DNA of 5,805 bases from Chloroflexota bacterium (GTDB lineage: Bacteria; Chloroflexota; Dormibacteria; CF-121), in the NCBI GenBank assembly GCA_005882525.1, contig VBGO01000128.1, positions 1-5,805 of the forward strand, given 5' to 3'. Shown in pieces: positions 1 to 5,500 of the stretch. Every line of letters starts with the position of its first letter. Position 1 is the first letter of the stretch. The translations under genes and the position numbers were made by a program. Below the pieces are notes generated by a model that was given only the letters and a program-made list of their open reading frames with translations, was not told where the DNA came from and searched no databases.

Positions 1-559
1 CCAGGCGCTCGATGCGCCAGCCGCCTCTGGCCTGCCGCGAATAGCGAAGGCGGTCGTGTAAGCGGTTCTCACGGTGCAACCAGAATTCGATCGTCGTGGG
101 GATGACCCGGTAGCCGCCCCAACGGTCCGGCAGGGGCACCTCCCTCCCCTCGTACTTCAGGCTCAGCGCGGTAACCGCATCCTCCAGGACTGCGCGGTTG
201 GCGACCACCTCGCTCTGAGCTGAGGCCGCGGCGCTGAGCTGGCTGGCGAGCGGGCGGTTGTGGAAGTAGGTCCTCGATTCTTCGGCGGACTGCTTGGCGA
301 CCGTGCCGTTTATGCGCACCTGCCGCCCGAGCTTCGGCCAGTAAATGACCAGCGCCGCGCGAGGGTTCTCCAACAGCTCGCGCCCCTTCTGGCTGTCGTA
401 GTTCGTAAAGAAGCCAAAGCCCCGCTCGTCGAATCCGCGGAGCAGCACCATCCGCGCTGAGGGTTCGCCGGCGCGGGTGCTGGTGGCGATGGTCATGGCC
501 TCCGGGAGGATCTCGCCCGCCGCGACAGCGTCCTCCATCCACGCCGCAAACTGCCTCAC
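1..559 (-). CDS. pdxH: Pyridoxamine 5'-phosphate oxidase, C-terminal end just cut by window edge
   Basis: This enzyme is the FMN-dependent cytoplasmic oxidase that converts pyridoxamine or pyridoxine 5'-phosphate to pyridoxal 5'-phosphate using O2 (vitamin B6 salvage). The translation carries the family landmarks in order: RMVLLRGFDERGFGFFTNY with the following SQKG (FMN phosphate region), RQVRING, ESRTYFHNRP and SQLSAAASAQS (substrate and FMN contacts), VPLPDRWGGYR, and the C-terminal EFWLHRENRLHDR. The frame runs off the window at WRIERL, where the E. coli protein has two residues left (AP), so about three codons including the stop are missing. The start is uncertain. GTG at 559-557 is the first conventional start, but family similarity (DADP before VRQFAAW) continues upstream to about 610, where no ATG, GTG or TTG exists in frame before a stop. 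The Q usual in the EFWQG signature is L here. It follows the 128-aa gene with overlapping or abutting ends, suggesting one transcript. The family assignment is very secure; only the N-terminus is open. Confidence 0.93.
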   Translation of the reverse strand, partial: MRQFAAWMEDAVAAGEILPEAMTIATSTRAGEPSARMVLLRGFDERGFGFFTNYDSQKGRELLENPRAALVIYWPKLGRQVRINGTVAKQSAEESRTYFHNRPLASQLSAAASAQSEVVANRAVLEDAVTALSLKYEGREVPLPDRWGGYRVIPTTIEFWLHRENRLHDRLRYSRQARGGWRIERL

Positions 560-606
560 CGGATCGGCGTCAACCGTTTCCGCCGACAGGATGCCGGTGC
601 GCTCGT

Positions 607-993
607 CTATGGAATCAACCCGTGCGACCAGCGCACATTGCCGTGATCATCCAGCGGCGCATGAAGACGGGCGATCACCCAGACCCCGGCCGCCTCGAGC
701 TGGGCCTGGGCCTCGATCTCATCGAGGTCGGTCGTGGCGAGGAGATCCCGCCGGCGCGGCTCGATCGACCAGCCAAGCGCCTCCATCTTCGAAAGCAGTA
801 ACGAGAGCTTGCGCAGCCGGTACCCGAGCGATTCTCCAAGCGCCAGCACGGAGGCGCTGGCCGGCGCCGATTCGGGGGTCGTCCCGTAACTCTCGTAGAG
901 CCGCTCGATCCATTCGGGGACCTCGCCGTCGACGGTGGCCGCCAGCTCGTCCCGGGGAGTGCCGAAGAGACCGAGCTTCAACCGCGCCATCAT
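607..993 (-). CDS. Conserved-looking 128-aa protein of unknown function upstream of pdxH
   Basis: I do not recognise this protein. It is small, charged and soluble-looking, with no signal peptide or membrane segment. It starts MMARLKLGLFGTPRDEL. Residues about 25-36 (VPEWIERLYESY) and 48-72 (helical, with LRKLSLLLSKMEALGW) look amphipathic. After an arginine patch (PRRRD, 79-83) comes an acidic helix (LDEIEAQAQLEAAGV) and a beta-like end (WVIARLHAPLDDHGNVRW). The frame stays open upstream, antisense to the epimerase gene, but that extension reads as arginine/proline-rich shadow. The paired ATG codons at 993 and 990 next to the AT-rich divergent spacer are the natural start; 990 is nearly as good. 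The TAG stop at 609-607 overlaps the pdxH frame, so the two genes are probably co-transcribed and possibly translationally coupled. That it is a real gene is inferred from its position, tight packing and plausible protein composition. Confidence 0.72.
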   Translation of the reverse strand: MMARLKLGLFGTPRDELAATVDGEVPEWIERLYESYGTTPESAPASASVLALGESLGYRLRKLSLLLSKMEALGWSIEPRRRDLLATTDLDEIEAQAQLEAAGVWVIARLHAPLDDHGNVRWSHGLIP

Positions 994-1011
994 CCTATTA
1001 TCCGGAGGGCG
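994..1011. promoter_or_regulatory. 18-bp divergent intergenic spacer with overlapping -10-like boxes
   Basis: The whole space between the start codons of the minus-strand 128-aa gene and the plus-strand epimerase gene is 18 bp. It contains an A/T-rich patch unusual for this GC-rich DNA. On the plus strand TATTAT (996-1001) resembles a -10 box, and on the minus strand GATAAT (1002-997) does too, each placed so that transcription would begin at or within a few bases of the start codon. GGAGGG at 1004-1009 resembles a Shine-Dalgarno sequence for the epimerase but sits only 2 nt from its ATG. No good -35 match is visible on either side, so the promoter reading is tentative. Confidence 0.35.
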
Positions 1012-1932
1012 ATGGCGGCCATCCCACCTTCCGGCCGGCAGTATGTCATTACCCATGGCCCCCATCGGGCCGTCGTCACCGAAGTCGGGGGCGGCCTGCG
1101 CGCCTACACCTTCGACGGCGTCGATCTGATCGATGGCTATGGCGAAGGCGAAATGTGCTCCGTCGCCCGCGGGGCGCCCCTCCTCCCCTGGCCGAACCGG
1201 TTGCAGGACGGTCAATACGAGTTCCGGGGGGTTGCGCACCAGACGGCGCTGACCGAGCCAGAGCGGCGCAACGCCATCCACGGTCTGACCCGCTGGCGCA
1301 ACTGGAGCGCGAGGGAGCACGAGGCAGACCGGGTGACGATGACGCTGCGGCTCCACCCTGAGGAGGGCTATCCGTTCATGCTCGAGCTGGCCATCGATTA
1401 CCGGCTCTCCGATCGGGGGTTGAGCGTCGAAACCACCGCAGCCAACGTGGGGACCCAGGCACTCCCCTATGGCGCCGGCCAGCATCCGTATCTCACGGTC
1501 GGGACCGACCGTATCGATGACGCGCTGCTTCGCGTGCCCGCACTCCAACGGCTCGAGGTCGATGATCGGCAGATTCCGACCGGGCGAACGATTCCTGTGC
1601 AGGGAACGGCGTTCGACTTCCTCGAGTTGGGCCGCATCGGACCGACACGGCTGGATACGGCGTTCGCCAACCTGATCGTCGACGCCGACGGCCTGACCCG
1701 CCTCGAGATGCAGGCGCCGGCCGGTCCCTCGAAATTGACGCTCTGGATGGACGCGTCGTATCGCTTTGTCATGGTGTTCACTGGCGACACCATCCCACAG
1801 GCTGCCCGCCGGCGGCGCGGACTTGGCCTGGAGCCGATGACCTGCGCCCCGAACGCGTTTCGGAGCGGCGACGGCCTGATCGTCCTGGAGCCAGGGCAAA
1901 CGATGACCAGCCTCTGGGGGATTTTGCGCTAG
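1012..1932 (+). CDS. Aldose 1-epimerase family protein (GalM-like, YihR-type subgroup)
   Basis: The product (306 aa) is a cytoplasmic mutarotase-fold enzyme expected to interconvert alpha and beta anomers of a hexose or related sugar. The whole domain is present: the N-terminal strand region with TEVGGGLRAYTFDG, then ARGAPLLPWPNRL (55-64; this PWPNR form is typical of the YihR/LacX-like branch rather than classical GalM), NAIHGLTRW with His90, GAGQHPYL with His158 (expected general acid), LDTAF with Asp215, and LGLEPMTCAPNAF with Glu274 (expected general base). The protein ends with LEPGQTMTSLWGI, also typical. Length matches the family. The ATG at 1012 puts the domain start about 10 residues in, and GGAGGG lies just upstream. 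It stands divergently from the 128-aa gene and is followed by a 117-bp gap before the next gene, so it may be a single-gene unit. The substrate cannot be read from the sequence. Confidence 0.93.
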   Translation: MAAIPPSGRQYVITHGPHRAVVTEVGGGLRAYTFDGVDLIDGYGEGEMCSVARGAPLLPWPNRLQDGQYEFRGVAHQTALTEPERRNAIHGLTRWRNWSAREHEADRVTMTLRLHPEEGYPFMLELAIDYRLSDRGLSVETTAANVGTQALPYGAGQHPYLTVGTDRIDDALLRVPALQRLEVDDRQIPTGRTIPVQGTAFDFLELGRIGPTRLDTAFANLIVDADGLTRLEMQAPAGPSKLTLWMDASYRFVMVFTGDTIPQAARRRRGLGLEPMTCAPNAFRSGDGLIVLEPGQTMTSLWGILR

Positions 1933-1982
1933 CTTAGGCGGCTGCCTCGATATCATCGAATTAGCCCCAATTGCGCAGCTTA
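1924..1982. repeat. Direct repeat TTGCGC(T)AGCTTA, two copies
   Basis: TTGCGCTAGCTTA at 1924-1936 recurs as TTGCGCAGCTTA at 1971-1982, identical except for one missing T; copy starts are 47 bp apart. The first copy spans the TAG stop of the epimerase gene. The spacing and location upstream of the cluster could suit a regulator binding twice on the same face, but chance is possible for so short a repeat. Confidence 0.45.
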
Positions 1983-2020
1983 TCGCGGGCCTGCCAATAT
2001 CAAGTCAGGGCTTCACACCG

Positions 2021-2036
2021 CTGTAGGGCTGTAGGG
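2021..2036 (+). repeat. Tandem octamer CTGTAGGG x2 next to the ribosome binding site
   Basis: CTGTAGGG occurs twice without a gap (2021-2028, 2029-2036). The second copy runs into the AGGGAGGAAAG ribosome binding site, giving two AGGG units in the leader. It is probably a small slippage duplication. Confidence 0.6.
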
Positions 2037-2043
2037 AGGAAAG
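2033..2043 (+). promoter_or_regulatory. Strong ribosome binding site that fixes a GTG start
   Basis: AGGGAGGAAAG contains GGAGGA (2035-2040), ending 9 nt before the GTG at 2050. This placement supports the GTG as the true start of the 840-aa protein, whose first residues (YRKIYVPLDNSD) are exactly the first strand of a universal stress domain. Confidence 0.8.
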
Positions 2044-2049
2044 CTGCCG

Positions 2050-4572
2050 GTGTACCGCAAAATCTACGTCCCCCTTGATAATTCGGACCACTCCAACGCC
2101 GCCATCGAGGTCGCCATCCGGCTGGCTAAATCGACCCAGGCCCAGCTGGTCGGGACGCATGTCTACGCGGCTCGGATGCATGACGTGCGCTTCAAGCAGA
2201 TGGAATACACGCTCCCCGAGGAATACCAGCACGAGCAGGAGCTTGAGCGTCAGCGCAAGATCCACGACTCGCTGATCACCCGCGGCCTGCAACTGATCTC
2301 GGATTCCTACCTGGACGTCATGAAGGCCGCCTGCGACCAGGCGGGCCTGCCCTTCGCGTACAAGACCTTCGATGGCAAGAACTGGGAATGCCTGGTCGAT
2401 GACATCGCCGAATCCGATTACGACCTGGTGATCATGGGCGCGCTGGGGATGGGCGCCGTCAAAGACAGCATGATCGGCAGCGTCACCGACCGCGTCGTCC
2501 GCCGCATTCGCGTCGACTCCCTGGTGGTGCGCGATCCGCATCCGTTCCGGGACGACGCGTCGGACCGTATCGTGGTCGCGATCGACGGCAGTCCGCAGTC
2601 GTTCGCCGGGCTGCGGACGGCAATCGCGCTGGCCCGCGCCCTGGATAAGAAGGTTGAGGCGGTCTCGGTCTATGACCCCTATCTCCACTACGCCATGTTC
2701 AATGGCATCGTCGACGTGCTGTCGGCCGAGGCATCGAAGATCTTCCGTTTCAAAGAGCAGGAACAACTCCACGAGGAAATCATCGATACCGGGCTGGCCA
2801 AGATCTATGAGTCACATCTGCGCGTCGCGCAATCGGTTGCCCAGGACGAGGGTGCCGAGATCAAGACCACGCTGCTCGACGGCAAGGCCTTCAAGAAGGT
2901 TTTGCAGTACGTCCGCCAGGATCCGCCGTGGCTGCTCGTGATCGGACGGATCGGGGTGCATTCGGCCGCCCAGATGGACATCGGCAGCAATAGCGACAAC
3001 CTGCTCCGCCTGGCACCGGTGAGCGTCCTCCTGTCCAGCCGGACCTACGTGCCGGCGGTCGATGTGCAGGCCGAGGCCAGCGTAGCCTGGACCGAGGAGG
3101 CCGAGGCCCGCATGGAAAAGGTGCCGGCCGCCTTCCGCGCGATCACGCGCACGGCCATCTGCCGCTATGCCATGGAGCGCGGGCATTCCATCATCAGCTC
3201 CTCGATCATCGACCTGGCCGTGTCCGAGGTCATGCCGGAGCATGCGGCTCGTGCGATGGGGGTCGAGCCGGCCGGGTCGAAGGCGACCGCGCGGAGCGAT
3301 GAGACGAGCGCCACCTGGATCTGTCGCCGATGCGGTCGCCCGGCCCGGACGGAGAAGCCGCAGTCGTGCCCGGTTTGCGAAGGCACCAGCTTCCAGCCGG
3401 TCGACAAAGCCGCCATCGTGGCGATGGCGACCCGGGAGGGTGGGGTCGAGGAAGAGGAGGCGTTCGACGGTTTCAAGGTCAAATGGACGATCGAGGCCAA
3501 GGAGATCCTCAACCGGGTTCCCAAGGGTTACGAGCGGCGGCGGGTGAAGGCGCGGATCGAAAAGATCGCGCGGGTCCAACACCTGCCGAGCATCACCAGG
3601 GATTTCGCCGACGCGAACCTGGACGAGGCCTACGCGCCGGTGGCCGAAGTGGTCAGCGATAGGCTGCCCCCGGCGCCCAAGCCGGCTACCGAGACGCCGC
3701 TGACCTGGACCGACGAGGCGGTGCAGCGGATGGAGCGGGTGCCGGGAGGCTTCATGCGGATGCTCGCCCGCTCCAAGGTCGAGGAGTTCGCCCGCAAGAT
3801 CGGGGCAAACACCATCAACCGCGACGTCGCGGAGGGCGGGCTGGTCGATGCCCGGCTGATGATGGATCAGGCGCTCAAGGCCCACTCGCCGGAGGTGGTG
3901 GAAGCCGCGATGCAGGTTCACGGCCATAACGGCGACGGCAACGACGCCGAGCCCAGGGAGCCGTCACCCGGGTGGACCGAGGACGGGGTCCGCCGCCTCA
4001 ACGAGGTGGAAATCCGGGCCGAGGAAAAGTTCGACCCCTCCCGCGCCCGCGAACTGGCGCAGCACGCGGCCGAATCCCGGGCGGCGCGAACCTCGGAGGC
4101 GATCAATGCGGCCTTCCTGGAGCGCCTCGGCATCAAGATCGGCTACGGCCATCCGCTCAGCCCCAAGACCTTCGAGCACCACTTCACCTGGTCGCCGGAG
4201 GCGGAGGCGCGCCTCGCCAACCTACCCTCCTATTGCCGCGAGCTGAGTCGCTGGCGGGTTGAGTGGACGGCAGCCAAGAAGGGTCTCGGTCCGGTGATCA
4301 CGCCCGCGACGATGGATGTGAAGTTCGATATGTGGGGCGAAGTCTCGGATGCCCTGCAGCAAAAAGGGCCGCAGATGCCCTGGGAGGCTGACGCCGAGAA
4401 GCGGCTCGAGAACATGCCGCCGTTTGTCAAAGGCCAGGTGATGGCCGCCGTCGAGGGCAACGCCCAGCAGCTCGGCGAGGCGCGGGTCACCACAAAGGTG
4501 ATGGATGTCGTCATCCAGAAGTGGATCGAGACCGGCGATTTTCATGAAGGCCGATACGGCTTTCGAGCCTAG
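2050..4572 (+). CDS. Double universal stress protein fused to zinc ribbon and six PCP_red-type repeats
   Basis: This 840-aa soluble protein combines modules rarely this numerous in one chain. Residues 1-162 and 172-330 are two UspA domains. Each has a strand-1 aspartate (VPLDNS, VAIDGS) and the complete ATP-binding motif G-2X-G-9X-G-S (130-144 and 299-313), so both should bind nucleotide. Six repeats of the PCP_red type (named from the 57-kDa subunit of dark protochlorophyllide reductase) follow, starting near Trp347, 479, 553, 642, 714 and 778, pattern W-T-x-E-A-x-x-R-(L/M)-x-x-(V/L/M)-P, then a helix and an ISSS/ITRD/INRD-like turn. The fourth is degenerate. Between the first and second lies a CxxC-x11-CxxC ribbon (Cys425, 428, 440, 443) like the rubredoxin part of rubrerythrins. 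There is no signal peptide or membrane segment. The GTG start is backed by a strong ribosome binding site. Its 3' end overlaps the ABC ATPase gene, so it is co-translated with an exporter. Domain calls are firm; function (stress- or redox-linked scaffold, possibly tetrapyrrole-related) is inference. Confidence 0.95.
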   Translation: MYRKIYVPLDNSDHSNAAIEVAIRLAKSTQAQLVGTHVYAARMHDVRFKQMEYTLPEEYQHEQELERQRKIHDSLITRGLQLISDSYLDVMKAACDQAGLPFAYKTFDGKNWECLVDDIAESDYDLVIMGALGMGAVKDSMIGSVTDRVVRRIRVDSLVVRDPHPFRDDASDRIVVAIDGSPQSFAGLRTAIALARALDKKVEAVSVYDPYLHYAMFNGIVDVLSAEASKIFRFKEQEQLHEEIIDTGLAKIYESHLRVAQSVAQDEGAEIKTTLLDGKAFKKVLQYVRQDPPWLLVIGRIGVHSAAQMDIGSNSDNLLRLAPVSVLLSSRTYVPAVDVQAEASVAWTEEAEARMEKVPAAFRAITRTAICRYAMERGHSIISSSIIDLAVSEVMPEHAARAMGVEPAGSKATARSDETSATWICRRCGRPARTEKPQSCPVCEGTSFQPVDKAAIVAMATREGGVEEEEAFDGFKVKWTIEAKEILNRVPKGYERRRVKARIEKIARVQHLPSITRDFADANLDEAYAPVAEVVSDRLPPAPKPATETPLTWTDEAVQRMERVPGGFMRMLARSKVEEFARKIGANTINRDVAEGGLVDARLMMDQALKAHSPEVVEAAMQVHGHNGDGNDAEPREPSPGWTEDGVRRLNEVEIRAEEKFDPSRARELAQHAAESRAARTSEAINAAFLERLGIKIGYGHPLSPKTFEHHFTWSPEAEARLANLPSYCRELSRWRVEWTAAKKGLGPVITPATMDVKFDMWGEVSDALQQKGPQMPWEADAEKRLENMPPFVKGQVMAAVEGNAQQLGEARVTTKVMDVVIQKWIETGDFHEGRYGFRA
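3082..4533 (+). repeat. Coding repeat tract: six PCP_red-type units with an embedded zinc ribbon
   Basis: The units cover about 3082-3240, 3472-3627, 3697-3861, 3964-4140, 4180-4353 and 4372-4533. Units 1, 2, 3, 5 and 6 keep the W...EA...R/L...P opening and the following helix. Unit 4 keeps GWTEDGVRRL but then lacks the proline, has a longer helix and ends in GIKIGYGHP. The zinc ribbon is at about 3316-3390. DNA identity among units is low, so this is an old protein-level duplication and not a recent tandem repeat. Unit boundaries were set by eye. Confidence 0.75.
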
Positions 4573-5500
4573 CCTCCTCAGCGCCGCTGACCTGAGCCGC
4601 TCGTACCGCGGCGGAAAGGGCGTGTTCGACGTGACGCTCAAATTGGCACCCGGCGAGGTGTTGGGCTTGATGGGGCCGAACGGTTCCGGAAAGACCACGT
4701 TGCTCCGGATGCTGGCCACCACCGCCGGCCCCAGCGCGGGCCGGGTCGCCTGGTTTGGCAATCCGAATCGAAGGGATCCGTCGGTCCGCCGGCGGCTGGG
4801 CGTCATGCTCGACCAGGCGGCCCACTTCGACCAGATGACGGGCTACCAGAACGCGTGGTTCTTTGCCCACCAGTATGGTGTCCCGCGGGAGCTCGCCGGT
4901 GAGCGCCTCGAGGAGCTGTTTGGGTGGTGCGGGCTCTGGGAGGCGCGCGACCAGCTTGTCCGGGAGTATTCGCTCGGCATGAAGCGCAAGCTCACTCTCG
5001 TCGAGGCCCTCGTCCACCGTCCGTCCATCCTGCTGCTCGACGAGCCAACCCTGGCGCTGGATTACCGAGCCGAGCTCGACCTCATCGAACGCCTGCGGCT
5101 GCTCAGCCTGACCGGCATCGGGGTGGTGCTGGCGACGAACGACGTACACCTGGCCGAGAGGATTTGCGACTATGTCCTGTTCTTGCATGACGGCCGCGTG
5201 ATCCGGGAAGGCCACCCCCCGGAACTCCTCGCCGAGCTGGCCGGCTCCAAAGAGGTCCAGCTGCAGGTCAACTCGCCGGTCGGACTGGAGAGCCTTCGCT
5301 CCCTACCTGAAGTCGAAGCCGCCAACGTCGAAGGCGACACGGTTCACATCATCCTGGCCCGCGGCGCCAATCCGGCCCAGGTGCTGGCCGTCCTGAACGG
5401 CACCGCCGACCTGGTCAGCACCATGCGCGTGCGCCGGCCCAACCTCGGCGACCTCTTCCTCAAGTTGACCGGGATCGCTTTACCGGCGGGGTCTCCCTGA
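4544..5500 (+). CDS. ABC transporter ATP-binding protein, ABC-2 exporter (DrrA/NatA) type
   Basis: The product (318 aa from this start) is the nucleotide-binding subunit of an ABC-2 type exporter at the inner face of the membrane. Walker A GPNGSGKTT is at 44-52, the Q-loop glutamine about 91, the signature is YSLGMKRKL (142-150; the YSxGMKRK form typical of this family), and Walker B is LLLLDEP ending at 168. The D-loop reads LALD. The H-switch position reads ATNDVHLAE, so Asn199 stands where His is normal. The C-terminal 80 residues form the extra alpha/beta domain of DrrA/NatA-type subunits, ending in PNLGDLFLKLTG, which makes it longer than classical CcmA. ATG 4544 fits the domain start best; ATG 4505 would add 13 unlikely serine/arginine-rich residues. 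The gene starts 29 nt inside the 840-aa gene and its TGA shares one base with the ATG of the permease gene, indicating a translationally coupled operon. No strong ribosome binding site precedes it. Transported substrate is unknown. Confidence 0.93.
   Translation: MKADTAFEPSLLSAADLSRSYRGGKGVFDVTLKLAPGEVLGLMGPNGSGKTTLLRMLATTAGPSAGRVAWFGNPNRRDPSVRRRLGVMLDQAAHFDQMTGYQNAWFFAHQYGVPRELAGERLEELFGWCGLWEARDQLVREYSLGMKRKLTLVEALVHRPSILLLDEPTLALDYRAELDLIERLRLLSLTGIGVVLATNDVHLAERICDYVLFLHDGRVIREGHPPELLAELAGSKEVQLQVNSPVGLESLRSLPEVEAANVEGDTVHIILARGANPAQVLAVLNGTADLVSTMRVRRPNLGDLFLKLTGIALPAGSP

Larger units (their letters stand above)
1933..2049 (+). promoter_or_regulatory. Intergenic region, probable promoter and leader of the stress-protein/ABC cluster
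   Basis: This 117-bp gap precedes the three-gene cluster and is the only place in the window that could hold its promoter. It is less GC-rich than the genes. A weak candidate pair is TTGCGC (1971-1976) with CAATAT (1995-2000), 18 bp apart, each matching the sigma-70 consensus at three of six positions. Two small inverted repeats lie near the epimerase stop (1936-1947 and 1947-1959), but neither is followed by a T run. A near-perfect direct repeat and a tandem octamer, listed separately, occupy the rest. Promoter location is inference. Confidence 0.35.

Noticed and set aside
477..1361. 294-codon plus-strand open frame crossing pdxH, the 128-aa gene and the epimerase gene
   Set aside because: It spans three genes in both orientations and translates to Arg/Pro/Ser-rich sequence without recognisable motifs.
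994..1956. Upstream extension of the minus-strand 128-aa gene, giving a 449-codon open frame antisense to the epimerase gene
   Set aside because: The extension is low-quality R/G/P/H-rich sequence opposite a well-supported enzyme gene; the ATG pair at 993/990 is a better start.
1936..1959. Small inverted repeats AGGC-GGCT-GCCT and TCGAT-ATC-ATCGA after the epimerase stop, considered as an intrinsic terminator
   Set aside because: Stems are only 4 and 5 bp and no T run follows; too weak to call.
2812..3927. Long open frame (371 codons) on the minus strand opposite the 840-aa gene, and a similar one at 2005-2772
   Set aside because: Translations are rich in R, G, H, D and P with no domain pattern, and the opposite strand has clear Usp and PCP_red motifs. 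They result from GC-rich codon use.
3082..4533. Reading the PCP_red units as evidence for a (bacterio)chlorophyll synthesis gene
   Set aside because: No nitrogenase-like catalytic domain of BchB/ChlB is present; only the small C-terminal domain type is repeated, in a stress-protein context.
4505..4543. Earlier ATG for the ABC ATPase at 4505
   Set aside because: It adds 13 residues rich in Ser and Arg that do not look like the family N-terminus and deepens the overlap with the upstream gene to 68 nt; ATG 4544 fits better.
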